DNA from: Brevibacillus_H ginsengisoli
GTDB lineage: Bacteria; Bacillota; Bacilli; Brevibacillales; Brevibacillaceae
Direction of reading: 5' to 3'
DNA length: 64,000 nucleotides
Assembly: GCF_050113715.1 (NCBI RefSeq)
Contig: NZ_JBNJQR010000008.1
Location: forward strand, 191,073-255,072
How positions within the stretch are numbered: position 1 is the first letter of the stretch; every line of letters starts with the position of its first letter. Made by a program: the position numbers and the translations under genes. The notes beneath the pieces are model-generated. The model had not been told where the DNA came from and ran no database searches. It was given only the letters and a program-made list of their open reading frames with translations. This document shows, one piece after another, positions 16,057 through 25,355 of this stretch.

Positions 16057-17562
16057 ATGATGATTAACATGGAACAACCAATTGCCTTGAATGGATCAGG
16101 ACTTACCATTGAACAGGTTGCAGCGATTGCGCGCCAGGGTGCGCACATTCAACTATCCGATGAAGCGATCTCGCTGGTGAAGCGCTCCCGCCAGATGGTT
16201 GAAGAAATGGTGACGAATCAAAAAGTGGTGTACGGCATCACTACAGGCTTCGGAAAATTCTCAGATGTCGTCATTCCGGCTGAAGAAGTAAGTGCCTTGC
16301 AAGAGAATTTGATTATGAGCCATGCATGCGGTATGGGTGAACCTTATGCTTCCGAGGTGGTTCGCGCGATGATGGCACTCCGCGTCAACGCCTTGGCCAA
16401 AGGTTATTCAGGTATCCGTCTGGAAACTTTGCAATTGCTGATTGAAATGTGTAATCGTGGAGTGCATCCGATCATTCCTCAGCAAGGTTCCCTTGGCGCA
16501 AGCGGAGACCTTGCTCCTCTTGCCCACCTCGTGCTAGTTATGCTTGGAAAAGGAGAAGCTGAGTATCAAGGAAACCGGATGAAGGGTGCCGAAGCGCTCA
16601 ATGCCGCTGGTTTAACTCCGATCCAATTGCACGCCAAGGAAGGTCTTGCTCTTATTAATGGCACACAGGCGATGACCGCCAACTTGGCTTTGGCTCTCTA
16701 TGATGCGCGAATCATCATGGAAAATGCGGAAGTGGTTGCCGCTATGACGGTTGAAGCATTGCGCGGTATTCCAAAAGCATACGATCCACAACTCCACTCC
16801 GTTCGTCCGCACCAAGGACAGCAAGACTCGGCGAAGCGTCTGCTGGAGATTCTCGCAGGCAGTGAGCGTACAAGTGAACAAGGCGAGCTGCGCGTGCAGG
16901 ATCCGTACAGCTTGCGTTGCATCCCTCAGGTTCATGGCGCAACTCGTGACACGCTAGAGTATGTGTGGAACAAAGTCACAATTGAATGCAACAGTGTGAC
17001 CGATAATCCCATTCTGTTCCCTGAAACGGGTGATGTGATCTCCGGCGGAAACTTCCATGGCCAACCGATGGCTCTGGTTGCTGACTTCCTGGCGATCGCG
17101 ATGTCTGAGCTTGCCAATATCTCCGAGCGTCGAACAGAGCGTTTGGTTAATCCACAGTTGAGCGGACTGCCAGCCTTCTTGACTCCGAACGGTGGTCTTC
17201 ACTCCGGTTTCATGATTACACAGTACGCGGCGGCTTCCATCGTCTCCGAAAATAAAGTCCTGTGTCATCCCGCATCCGTCGATTCCATTCCATCCTCTGC
17301 CAACCAAGAGGATCACGTGAGTATGGGAACAACTTCCGCTCGAAAACTTCGCACGGTCGTTGGCAACGTGCGCAAGGTGCTTGCTATCGAGTATTTGGCG
17401 GCTGCCCAAGCTATTGATTTTGGAGAAGGTAAATTGGGAGTTGGAACGCAAAAGGCATATGATCGTCTGCGTGCCGCAGTTCCACGCCTCGTCTATGACC
17501 GTGAGATGCATCCAGATATGGTGGCAGCAGAGACTTTGCTTCACTCCGAGATTGCCCAATAA
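16057..17562 (+). CDS. hutH: Histidine ammonia-lyase
   Basis: A 501-residue enzyme converting L-histidine to urocanate and ammonia, the first step of histidine use. The segment GSLGASGDLAP holds the Ala148-Ser149-Gly150 triad that cyclises to the MIO electrophile. Other family signatures are VYGITTGFGKFSD and SNQEDHVSMGTTSARK. The ATG at 16057 follows AAAGGAGG at suitable distance; in-frame starts further upstream fall within the terminator. The other hut genes lie on the opposite strand at 23086-27017. Regulation probably works through the upstream leader and terminator. Confidence 0.96.
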   Translation: MMINMEQPIALNGSGLTIEQVAAIARQGAHIQLSDEAISLVKRSRQMVEEMVTNQKVVYGITTGFGKFSDVVIPAEEVSALQENLIMSHACGMGEPYASEVVRAMMALRVNALAKGYSGIRLETLQLLIEMCNRGVHPIIPQQGSLGASGDLAPLAHLVLVMLGKGEAEYQGNRMKGAEALNAAGLTPIQLHAKEGLALINGTQAMTANLALALYDARIIMENAEVVAAMTVEALRGIPKAYDPQLHSVRPHQGQQDSAKRLLEILAGSERTSEQGELRVQDPYSLRCIPQVHGATRDTLEYVWNKVTIECNSVTDNPILFPETGDVISGGNFHGQPMALVADFLAIAMSELANISERRTERLVNPQLSGLPAFLTPNGGLHSGFMITQYAAASIVSENKVLCHPASVDSIPSSANQEDHVSMGTTSARKLRTVVGNVRKVLAIEYLAAAQAIDFGEGKLGVGTQKAYDRLRAAVPRLVYDREMHPDMVAAETLLHSEIAQ

Positions 17563-17600
17563 TTCGCGCCATCATTACTTTCTAGGAACATAACGCTTCT

Positions 17601-17632
17601 AAAGCCTGGTCTTAAATGACCAGGCTTTTTTA
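17601..17632 (+). terminator. hutH terminator
   Basis: AAAGCCTGGTC/GACCAGGCTTT stem with a six-base loop and T run, 38 bases after the hutH stop. Confidence 0.9.
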
Positions 17633-17640
17633 ACCATACT

Positions 17641-17912
17641 GGAAAATTTAATTGCTTTACAACGGTAAAGTAATTAAAACTTTCCTTCCATTCGCGCAAG
17701 CCCACCAAGAAAAGACTTCGTCACTCTAGCTCCTTTTAAGCGATACTTAGCGCAGAGAACGTAGGAAGGAAAAGAGTCGGCATTCTTTACATCAGACTGA
17801 GAAGCGAAGCGATTTTCTTGTCGACTCCCTTCCGTAGTGAACGGAGCGGACATAAGATGCTACACGCGAGCTTAAACAGAGCGTAAAGGGACGAAGTCTT
17901 TCTGCTGTTCTT
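17641..17912 (-). repeat. Intergenic inverted-repeat element, copy B
   Basis: The same element as 9257-9520 in inverted orientation; by eye the two copies are roughly 85-90 percent identical over most of their length. The tail hairpin (17641-17685, GGAAAaTTTAATT against AATTAAAaCTTTCC with inner CTTTAC/GTAAAG) sits next to the hutH terminator. The stem base pairs differ from copy A but stay complementary. No protein-coding sense is seen, and it accounts for most of the gap between hutH and the thioesterase gene. Confidence 0.8.
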
Positions 17913-18048
17913 CTAAATTTTCACGAAATTTCAGCTATTTATCCACTCCATTTTACAGCATTGTCATCTTGTTAAGATTGCGTTAGAATGATGGAGATTT
18001 AAGTATACGCGAATTCATTTTGTTACTCATAAAAGGATGGAGAGTCAC

Positions 18049-18567
18049 ATGCAAGCGAAACCAATGAGTGCATCCCGAACCTACATGACGGACATCGTAC
18101 TCCCACCAGATACCAACTACCACGGAACCATGTTCGGTGGCAAAGTAATGGCCTATGTCGATAAAATCGCCAGTGTGGCAGCCATGCGTCACTGCCGATC
18201 CGCTGTAGTCACCGCATCAAACGACAGCCTGGATTTCCTTCACCCGATCCGAGTAGGACAGGCAATTTGTCTGGAAGCTTTTGTAACCTGGACTCATACA
18301 ACCTCCATGGAAATTTTCGTGCAAGTTGAATCTGAGGATTTGCTTACTGGAGAGCGTCATCTCACAGCTACCTCCTACCTGACGTTTGTAGCCATCGATG
18401 GTAATGGCAAATCCATTCCTGTTCCGCCTGTTTATCCGGAAACGGAAGAAGAGAAGTTTCATTATAACAGTGCCCAAGACCGCTACCGGATTCGGAAGGA
18501 ACGTCGGGAGCACCGCAAGCAGCATCAGAAATTCTATGATGCTCAAGGGCAGAGTCAGCAAGATTAG
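18049..18567 (+). CDS. Acyl-CoA thioesterase (hotdog fold)
   Basis: A 172-residue acyl-CoA thioesterase of the YkhA/BACH type, hydrolysing fatty acyl-CoA to free acid and CoA. A hotdog core spans about residues 5-125 with PPDTNYHGTMFGGKVMAYVDKIA, containing the conserved N and G residues of the active-site helix, and NDSLDFLHPIRVGQAI. The tail is charged and helical (RIRKERREHRKQHQK). The ATG at 18049 has GGAG nine bases upstream; 18037 would place the start inside the binding site. Confidence 0.88.
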   Translation: MQAKPMSASRTYMTDIVLPPDTNYHGTMFGGKVMAYVDKIASVAAMRHCRSAVVTASNDSLDFLHPIRVGQAICLEAFVTWTHTTSMEIFVQVESEDLLTGERHLTATSYLTFVAIDGNGKSIPVPPVYPETEEEKFHYNSAQDRYRIRKERREHRKQHQKFYDAQGQSQQD

Positions 18568-18574
18568 TGCAAAT

Positions 18575-18612
18575 AAACCGATTCCCCATCAGACAGGAAT
18601 CGGTTTTTTCGT
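18575..18612 (+). terminator. Thioesterase terminator
   Basis: AAACCGATTCC/GGAATCGGTTT stem with a ten-base loop and T run. Confidence 0.85.
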
Positions 18613-18615
18613 TTT

Positions 18616-19374
18616 TTATGTGGCAGCTACTGGTTCAAAGTAAGGGTCTAACACTTCTACCAACGAGGAGCCGAACTCACGAAGCAGTACATCTCGTCCC
18701 CACGAATAGGCGGAGCGATACCCTTTGACAGGGAAAACTTCTTCGGCAAGTGCTCGGTCGCTTAATCTACGCTCCATACTCGAACAGTAAAATAATTCCA
18801 AATAATCTTTGCTCCAGCGTGAGAAGCCTACCGTCTCCTCCGTTAGGGAGGTAATCAGAATCTTGTCCGGCATGCGGATTAGATCAATTGGGTATAGTTG
18901 ACAGCTGAAAGGCTTGACCGGAAAAACATCATGATCATGAGCCGCCGCATGGGCATGAATCGCGCAGCAGGATTTCCCATTGCAAGTGGTCACAAACAAA
19001 CAATTTCCTTCGTGCCGTTTAATGGTATCCAGTGTGCCTGTTTGCCAGACTCCTTTTTCCTGGATGGTTTGCTTCACTTCAGGCATCAGGTATCCATCCT
19101 TCATCTGGGCAACATACCTCTCCATCCGCTGAACCTGCTGATACGGCACTGAGTATGGCTCTCCCTTTTCACAACAGGTCTCTTGATGAACATCCTTGCA
19201 ATTGAAGCAATCCAGCATAAACAACCGATTCAACGCTTCCAGATCAAGCAAAAACCGGCCACTTTCGACCAGTTTCGCTTTCTTCTGCTTTACGTATTTT
19301 TTTAGACGATATATTTCTTTTTCTCCCATCAAATCGGGGGTTCCGTAATACGAATAGGCTGTTCTTGTGCTCAT
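18616..19374 (-). CDS. Cysteine-cluster protein (YkgJ/DUF3109-like)
   Basis: A 252-residue protein rich in conserved cysteines: DCFNCKDVH, ETCCEKGEPY, NGKSCCAIHAHA and KPFSCQLYPI. The spaced Cys set with CxLYPI resembles the zinc/iron-cluster proteins grouped as YkgJ and DUF3109. Bound metal and function are unknown. Its ATG overlaps the stop of the upstream 105-residue gene (ATGA), and it has no strong binding site of its own, so translation is probably coupled. Confidence 0.72.
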   Translation of the reverse strand: MSTRTAYSYYGTPDLMGEKEIYRLKKYVKQKKAKLVESGRFLLDLEALNRLFMLDCFNCKDVHQETCCEKGEPYSVPYQQVQRMERYVAQMKDGYLMPEVKQTIQEKGVWQTGTLDTIKRHEGNCLFVTTCNGKSCCAIHAHAAAHDHDVFPVKPFSCQLYPIDLIRMPDKILITSLTEETVGFSRWSKDYLELFYCSSMERRLSDRALAEEVFPVKGYRSAYSWGRDVLLREFGSSLVEVLDPYFEPVAAT

Positions 19375-19688
19375 TTTTTCAGAATCAGCTCAGCCTCAGT
19401 TCCAAACAAGCGAAATTGTCCGTCGTCCAAAACTCCCAGATCTTCCTCTGCCGCTGGAATCTCCATTAATAATTCGATCTCTTCGTCCCCGTCAACGAAC
19501 AACAGGAACAAGTCCTTTTCACCGAACTCGTTATCGGTTAAGCGAAATTCCTGCAGCTTTGCTTGAAAATCGATAACCTCCTCCTCATCCGCCGATTCAC
19601 TGTCCCATTGGGTATAGATAGCAGTCACCTGCAGGGATGCATACGGTTGTAAAGTCTCAAGCAATTGCTTGTGAGATTGAATGTCCAT
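19371..19688 (-). CDS. Acidic hypothetical protein
   Basis: A 105-residue very acidic protein (SESADEEEVIDF, FVDGDEEIELLMEIPAAEED) without signal or membrane segment. I do not recognise a family. A clean GTAGGAGG binding site precedes it. It overlaps the cysteine-cluster gene by four bases, suggesting linked function. Confidence 0.65.
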   Translation of the reverse strand: MDIQSHKQLLETLQPYASLQVTAIYTQWDSESADEEEVIDFQAKLQEFRLTDNEFGEKDLFLLFVDGDEEIELLMEIPAAEEDLGVLDDGQFRLFGTEAELILKK

Positions 19689-19709
19689 AAATGATCCTCC
19701 TACGATTTC

Positions 19710-20291
19710 TTACTTCACTGCAAGAATGCACATAAACTTATCCTCGTCAGTCGTCCAGGTTCGGTCAATCGTTTTGAACCCTGCCTCGTGATACTTCTGT
19801 TCGATCTCTGCTTCCTGATAGCAATGATGATACAAATTGTCGTGGTAGAACTCCCCATCTCCCAAGAGATACGAGGCAAAAAACACGCCACCAGGCTTCA
19901 AAATTCGCATCACTTCGCTTAAGGTTTTGGCGAGATCTTCGGCTGTCACGTAAAAAAGAGAGCCATTCGCCCAGACACCGTCAAAGCTTTTGTCTTCAAA
20001 CGGCAATGCGCGAAAATCCCCTTGGGAAAACGAGACTCCTTCTACCTGACGTTTGGCCTCCGCCAGCATCGCTTCACTAATATCCAAGCCCTGCACTTCC
20101 AGACTGTATCGCTTTAATCGCAAGGAGTCACTGCCCACTCCGCATCCCAAATCGAGAACGCGGCTTCCGCCGAGCATCATTTGAAAAGCAGGCAAACAGA
20201 TAGACGCATTCTTCATAAGCTCGGCTACGTCTGTGGCGGCACTGCCTAGACGGTCAAACGTTTCCTTATTACGCGCAACGTAATCTTCCAT
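19710..20291 (-). CDS. Class I SAM-dependent methyltransferase
   Basis: A 193-residue Rossmann-fold methyltransferase with motif I VLDLGCGVGSDSLRL at about 45-60, motif II acid in VQGLDISEAML, FRALPFEDKSFDGVWANGSLFYV and the LKPGGVFFAS motif. It belongs to the UbiE/small-molecule class; the acceptor is unknown. The start MEDYVARN at 20291 follows a GGGGGG run. Confidence 0.85.
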   Translation of the reverse strand: MEDYVARNKETFDRLGSAATDVAELMKNASICLPAFQMMLGGSRVLDLGCGVGSDSLRLKRYSLEVQGLDISEAMLAEAKRQVEGVSFSQGDFRALPFEDKSFDGVWANGSLFYVTAEDLAKTLSEVMRILKPGGVFFASYLLGDGEFYHDNLYHHCYQEAEIEQKYHEAGFKTIDRTWTTDEDKFMCILAVK

Positions 20292-20332
20292 AGGTTTCCC
20301 CCCGCACATCTCATCAAATCATCGATCATTTT

Positions 20333-20731
20333 TTAGGAAAGAGCCGAATGCTGGATGCTTCGCTCAATGGAACGCTTATACCCATTCGGCAATGGAATAG
20401 ATCCAAGCTCCTTCAAGTCAAACCAACCATATTCCACATGCTCAGCACTAAGTTGAATCTGTTTCAAGTCATCACACTCACATCTATATGTGACGATAAA
20501 AACTTCCCGATTTTTAAATACTGGAAATACCCAGGCATCCACAATGCTCTTCACAGAACATTGAACGCCTAGTTCCTCTAGCAATTCACGCCGGAGTGCT
20601 GCTTCCGGAGTTTCTCCCGGTTCAAGTCTGCCACCTGGGAGCTCCCACACCAACCGCTCATTTTTGACGAGAAGCACACGTTGTTGATCAAGAAGGATTC
20701 CTTTAATGGAGATTGGAAGTGATACTGACAA
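20333..20731 (-). CDS. Nudix hydrolase
   Basis: A 132-residue protein with a full Nudix box (GGRLEPGETPEAALRRELLEELGV, about residues 34-57), which binds the metal that hydrolyses nucleoside diphosphates linked to another group. The substrate cannot be told from sequence. Translation starts at a TTG after GAGGCG. Confidence 0.88.
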   Translation of the reverse strand: MSVSLPISIKGILLDQQRVLLVKNERLVWELPGGRLEPGETPEAALRRELLEELGVQCSVKSIVDAWVFPVFKNREVFIVTYRCECDDLKQIQLSAEHVEYGWFDLKELGSIPLPNGYKRSIERSIQHSALS

Positions 20732-20936
20732 TTTATCGCCTCATTTCCTTAAAAACAACCAATGGAAACCTGAAATAAGTTCTCTCTACTACTATATCAA
20801 TGAACCAAAGCAGTTGACAAACAAATCCTCGTCATCACAATCCTGATTGGGAAAGACCGCTTGAAATTCAACTCGCTACTGGCAAAAAATGCTATCATAA
20901 ATCCAGATACTTTTTTAAAATGACTGGAGCTGTCCG

Positions 20937-21818
20937 ATGAAGGATCATACGATTTACACAAGTACAGAGGGAAAATCAAGAGTTCTTGCCGCATACGACT
21001 CCTACCTAGAATTACTCCCGGCTGATTTTGAGAGAATACATGTTTCTACCCGTTTTGGAGTCACGCATACTTTGGTAACTGGGCCTAAAGACGCGAAGCC
21101 TGTTTTCATTCTACAAGGTGGTAATTGTATTAATCCCATGACTCTTTCTTGGTTTAAGTCTCTGTTCCATGATTATCGAATCTACGCGCCGGATACCATT
21201 GGACACCCCGGTTATAGTGACGAAACCAGGATTTCCGCCAAGAATGATCACTTTGCTTTATGGTTAAGCGATCTAATGGATGCTTTTAGTATCACAAAAA
21301 GCGCTTTTATCGGCCCATCGTATGGTGCGGGGATCATATTAAGACTGGCGACCTATCTACCTGATAAGATCGCGTGCTCTGTTCTAATCTCACCCGCTGG
21401 CCTTGCGTTAGGTTCAAAAGCAAGCATGCTTAGAATGATATTGTTTCCTTTACTCCTTTTTAAATTGAACAATTCTGATAGGCCTCTTCAAAAGATTGCC
21501 GACGCTATGTCATTGCAAACGATGCAGGAAACCGACAAGATGATTATTGGTGAAATATTCAAATCTGTCAGGTTGGAACGAAACATGCCCAAGCTTACGG
21601 ACAAATCCGAGCTAGTGAACTTATCCTCTCCGACCATGATCATTGCTGGCTCAAAGGACATTTTCTTTCCATCAGAGAAGGTGGTTCACAAAGCAAGTGA
21701 GACCATTCCAAATCTGGTAAAATGCTTGTCCTACGAGATGGGCCATTTCCCTTCTGAACAACGGTTACTCTCGATCAATCAGGAGATCCGAAATTTTTTC
21801 CAAACCTATTATGAATGA
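20937..21818 (+). CDS. Alpha/beta hydrolase
   Basis: A 293-residue alpha/beta hydrolase. The nucleophile elbow is GPSYGAG (Ser near residue 124), an oxyanion motif is LQGGNCINPM, an acid candidate lies in AGSKDIFFPSE, and the catalytic His in EMGHFPSEQ. The substrate is unknown. Codons look more AT-rich than in the flanking genes, which may hint at separate origin. It converges on a pterin dehydratase-like gene. Confidence 0.82.
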   Translation: MKDHTIYTSTEGKSRVLAAYDSYLELLPADFERIHVSTRFGVTHTLVTGPKDAKPVFILQGGNCINPMTLSWFKSLFHDYRIYAPDTIGHPGYSDETRISAKNDHFALWLSDLMDAFSITKSAFIGPSYGAGIILRLATYLPDKIACSVLISPAGLALGSKASMLRMILFPLLLFKLNNSDRPLQKIADAMSLQTMQETDKMIIGEIFKSVRLERNMPKLTDKSELVNLSSPTMIIAGSKDIFFPSEKVVHKASETIPNLVKCLSYEMGHFPSEQRLLSINQEIRNFFQTYYE

Positions 21819-21853
21819 AAAAAGACCATTGAGCCAACATAGGCTGAATGGTC
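21818..21853 (-). terminator. Terminator between converging genes
   Basis: GACCATTCAGCC/GGCTCAATGGTC stem with a six-base loop. On the minus strand it is followed by six T, so it mainly terminates the gene at 21907. Confidence 0.75.
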
Positions 21854-21906
21854 TACCTGTAACCGCTATCAAAAATATCTAGTAAATGATCTGAAATCAA
21901 AAAAAA

Positions 21907-22191
21907 CTATAAGGCCAGCTTGCTAATCATCTGGGCCAAAGCGAAATCTTTTCCAGTCAGCCCTTTGTTCTGTGTCGACAGGGAGATCGTTACAATCGAT
22001 CCACTGATGTGAATGTCTAGATGGTTCGCGTCTTGATCCACGTATTCGGATATTTGATTAATAAACAGGACGGCCTTCTGAAAATCTTGATAAGTAAACG
22101 TTCGGTACAACGCATGTTGATCCTCTACTAATTTCCAGCCGGGCACCTTGTTCAGGTTCCATTTGATTTGCTCAATGGTTAGTTTCGTCAT
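21907..22191 (-). CDS. Pterin-4a-carbinolamine dehydratase-like protein
   Basis: A 94-residue protein with the PCD/DCoH layout: WNLNKVPGWKLVED, LYRTFTYQDFQKAVLFINQIS and STQNKGLTGKDFALAQMI. The usual catalytic HHP motif is reduced to NHL and the third His (TH before the GLT motif) is Gln. It may therefore be weak or inactive as a dehydratase. No aromatic amino acid hydroxylase is in the window. The start at 22191 follows a GGGGGG run. Confidence 0.75.
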   Translation of the reverse strand: MTKLTIEQIKWNLNKVPGWKLVEDQHALYRTFTYQDFQKAVLFINQISEYVDQDANHLDIHISGSIVTISLSTQNKGLTGKDFALAQMISKLAL

Positions 22192-22284
22192 GCCGAATCC
22201 CCCCTCGGTCGATAGAATCTTCATATCCCATCATATTCATCGACCGATAGGGTTAGTCACAGCAAACGCTCGCTTAAGAAAAAA

Positions 22285-23022
22285 TTAATCCTTTATTCCA
22301 AAAAAGATCATTCTTGGAGACGTTTCGCATGCGTACGGTTGGAAAGCGTAATCTCCAAACACCTGAATCTGACTAAAACCCGCTTGTTTTAGCATCTGGA
22401 TCATATCTGAGCACTCGTACAGCCGGACCTGCTCCTGATACTCTCTCGGGTTGGATGCTTCCGCATCTCTGACGGTAATCCGTTTCTTGACGTATCCATT
22501 TTCGATGAAACGATTTTCCTCGATGAATAAACCATCCATTTCACGTTCGGAACGTGAAACGAGATTGGCTTTGACATAAGCCGGATTGAGGTAGTCAATC
22601 AAGACCTCCCCGCCTTGTTTAAGGGCACGGGACATATTGCCGATGACCTTGGCATTTTCTTCATCCGTTGAAAAGTAGCCAAAGCTGGTAAAGAGATTCA
22701 CGACGACGTCGAATTCATTCTCAAAGGGAATGTCACGCATGTCATATTGATAGAAGGAAAGATGATCAAATGTATTATGCTCCTCGGCTAAGGCGAGAAG
22801 CACTGGTGATAAATCTACCCCTACGACCTCATATCCTCTTCTGGCCAATGCTCGTGAATGCCTTCCGCTCCCGCAACACAAATCAAGGATGCGTCCCGTT
22901 TGTCTGATGGGAAGATGGTTAAGTAGATTGGCAATTTCCTGATCCGCAGAAGTTTCATCCCGATGCTGATACACCAGAAGGTAATCCTCACGAAAGCTGC
23001 GTTCAAACCAAGCTTCAGTCAT
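22285..23022 (-). CDS. Class I SAM-dependent methyltransferase
   Basis: A 245-residue methyltransferase: motif I ILDLCCGSGRHSRALARRGYEVVGVDLS at about 40-67, then FENEFDVVVNLFTSFGYF and ALKQGGEVLIDYLNP. It resembles the small-molecule methyltransferases often called YcgJ-like. The acceptor is unknown. It is transcribed in the same direction as the hut genes but is separated from hutG by about 60 bases that show no terminator. Confidence 0.85.
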   Translation of the reverse strand: MTEAWFERSFREDYLLVYQHRDETSADQEIANLLNHLPIRQTGRILDLCCGSGRHSRALARRGYEVVGVDLSPVLLALAEEHNTFDHLSFYQYDMRDIPFENEFDVVVNLFTSFGYFSTDEENAKVIGNMSRALKQGGEVLIDYLNPAYVKANLVSRSEREMDGLFIEENRFIENGYVKKRITVRDAEASNPREYQEQVRLYECSDMIQMLKQAGFSQIQVFGDYAFQPYACETSPRMIFFGIKD

Positions 23023-23085
23023 GTATTTCCATCTCTCCCTTTGGTAGAATATCGGATTATTATACCACAGTTCAAGAGAGAAACC

Positions 23086-24063
23086 TCAGCCTTTCACCCG
23101 TTTTTGCACACCGGCGAGGAAGGACAAGAGCACATGGCATCCAGACTTAACCGAAAGCTGTGAAACGTCTCGGAAAGGGTCAAGCTCCACTAAATCAAGT
23201 GCTCCCACTTGCGGATGAAGTCCCAGGTGATAAACCGCTTCAAACAACTCCCAAGACATCATGCCACCGGGTGCCGCTCCTGGAGAACCGGGACAATGGG
23301 ACAAGTCCAGCACGTCAATATCTACTGTTACATAAATGACATCCACTTTGGAGGAGAGGTCACGCACCACTTGATGCATTAGTGGCTCCAAGCCGATCTG
23401 GCGGACTTGGCGCATGGTATAGTACGTGATGCCATTTTCTCGGACGTAATCCCGATAAGCTCGTGAATTGGAGAACCCGTGGATGCCAATCTGCACGATA
23501 TTTTCGCCTTTGATCACTTCATCGTCTAATAATCCTCTGAATGGTGTTCCGTTGCTAGGTCCCCCATCTTCCAGATTACGAACGTCAAAATGGGTGTCAA
23601 ATTGAATCAAACCCACTTTTTTTCCTTCGTTAGCTCGTGCAAACGCCTTTAACGATGGGCGGGTAATAGAGTGATCTCCGCCAATGACGATCGGGAGCAT
23701 GGTTGGGAGCTCTTGATACAAGTGGAACAAACCTTCTTCAATATTGGATTGGCAACGAAGAATATCCGTCGTGTGCATCTTGATATCACCTAGATCCGCT
23801 ACATGCAAATCAGACAGCTCCACATCGAAATCCGCGTACCAAGTACTAAACCCGCGCCACGCCATCCGCACGGCATTCGGTGTTTCACTAGCCGCAGACG
23901 CGCTGATAGACGAACGGGACAGAGGAGCACCGATGAACCCTACATCGGGTGTATCCCCTGCTTGATAGCTTTGAATCCACTGACTGACTTTGCGATCTAA
24001 GCGGTCTGCTCCACCAATTCGGTTGATCAGCGCAGGCGGGAGAAGATACGGGTTATTATTCAT
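23086..24063 (-). CDS. hutG: Formimidoylglutamase
   Basis: A 325-residue arginase-family enzyme that hydrolyses N-formimino-L-glutamate to glutamate and formamide, the last step of the four-enzyme Hut route. Manganese ligands are in IGGDHSITRP, FDTHFDVR and VTVDIDVLDLSHCPG. It overlaps hutI by eight bases and closes the hutU-hutI-hutG operon. Confidence 0.94.
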   Translation of the reverse strand: MNNNPYLLPPALINRIGGADRLDRKVSQWIQSYQAGDTPDVGFIGAPLSRSSISASAASETPNAVRMAWRGFSTWYADFDVELSDLHVADLGDIKMHTTDILRCQSNIEEGLFHLYQELPTMLPIVIGGDHSITRPSLKAFARANEGKKVGLIQFDTHFDVRNLEDGGPSNGTPFRGLLDDEVIKGENIVQIGIHGFSNSRAYRDYVRENGITYYTMRQVRQIGLEPLMHQVVRDLSSKVDVIYVTVDIDVLDLSHCPGSPGAAPGGMMSWELFEAVYHLGLHPQVGALDLVELDPFRDVSQLSVKSGCHVLLSFLAGVQKRVKG

Positions 24064-25351
24064 AGCGAAGTTGTCCCCCTGAAACGACGATTTGACCAGC
24101 CTTGATCACCGTATCTACATGGTTGATTCCGAAGTTGTACTGCAAATGCTGATAGGTTGGCACATCCATCATGACGATATCCGCTTGTTTGCCTGCCTCG
24201 ATGCTTCCCAGACGATCCGCTACGCCGATGGCATGCGCCGCGTTGATCGTCGTTGCCACGATGACTTCAGCTGGCGTCAACTTCATATGGAAGCATGCCA
24301 GATTCATGATGAGCTGCAGGTTCTCTGTAGGCGAAGATCCTGGATTACGGTCGGTTGAGAGCGCAACTGGACAGCCTAGGTCAATCATGTGACGACCGCG
24401 GGCAAATTCGGCCATTAAGAAGAACGCTGTACCTGGTAAAAGTGTGGCCACTACGCCCGCTTCCGCCATTGCCTGAATGCCTTCATCCGATGCTTTGAGA
24501 AGGTGATCAGCGGAGATGGCTCCCACTTTAGCTGCAAGTTCCGCGCCGCCCATTGGCTCGATCTCATCCGCGTGGATTTTGGCGCGAAGTCCGTAAGCTT
24601 TGCCTGCCTCGAGGATTCGCTCGGATTGCTCTAACGTAAAGACGCCATGCTCACAGAACACATCACAGAACGCCGCAAGATTCTCTTCAGCCACTTTTGG
24701 CAGCATCTCCTGAATGATAAGATCGACGAAATCATCGGGATTGGCCTTGAACTCCATTGGAATGGCATGAGCCCCCATGAAGGTGGAGACGATTTCAATC
24801 GGATGCTTTTCATTCAGTTGTTTGGCTACACGCAACTGCTTTAGCTCATCCTCAACGGTTAAGCCGTATCCGCTCTTCGCTTCCACGGTGGTTACGCCAT
24901 AGCGAAGGAACGCGTCAAGTCTAGGCCATGCCTCGTCCGTCAGCTGATCTTCGGAAGCTTCTCTCGTTTTGCGGGTGGTGGAGAGAATTCCGCCACCCTT
25001 TTCGAGAATTTCCAGATAGGTTGCCCCATTCATTCGAAGCTCTAATTCATATTCACGCGACCCGGCAAAAACCAGATGGGTATGCGGATCAATCAAGCCC
25101 GGCATAACCAGCTTGCCTTTCGCGTCGATACGTTCAATATGATCCTTGCTTACACCTAATTCTTTGAGCACGGTAATCCCATGCCCCTCTGATCCTACGC
25201 TCACAATCTTGCCGTTATAAATGGCAATTGCATTGCCTTGTCCTTCTAGGATGCCAAGATCACGCATTCCCTCATGCGTACGTGGTTTCTCGTTGTTTCC
25301 AGCCAGTGTGAGAATTTGACTGGCGCCTACAATCAATTCGCCTTTATTCAT
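24056..25351 (-). CDS. hutI: Imidazolonepropionase
   Basis: A 431-residue amidohydrolase converting 4-imidazolone-5-propionate to formiminoglutamate. Metal ligands are in MPGLIDPHTHLVFAGSREYE and in the later HADE and ALSTDRNPG segments. It begins four bases after hutU and overlaps hutG, so the three are translated from one mRNA. Confidence 0.95.
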   Translation of the reverse strand: MNKGELIVGASQILTLAGNNEKPRTHEGMRDLGILEGQGNAIAIYNGKIVSVGSEGHGITVLKELGVSKDHIERIDAKGKLVMPGLIDPHTHLVFAGSREYELELRMNGATYLEILEKGGGILSTTRKTREASEDQLTDEAWPRLDAFLRYGVTTVEAKSGYGLTVEDELKQLRVAKQLNEKHPIEIVSTFMGAHAIPMEFKANPDDFVDLIIQEMLPKVAEENLAAFCDVFCEHGVFTLEQSERILEAGKAYGLRAKIHADEIEPMGGAELAAKVGAISADHLLKASDEGIQAMAEAGVVATLLPGTAFFLMAEFARGRHMIDLGCPVALSTDRNPGSSPTENLQLIMNLACFHMKLTPAEVIVATTINAAHAIGVADRLGSIEAGKQADIVMMDVPTYQHLQYNFGINHVDTVIKAGQIVVSGGQLRYE

Positions 25352-25355
25352 CGCT

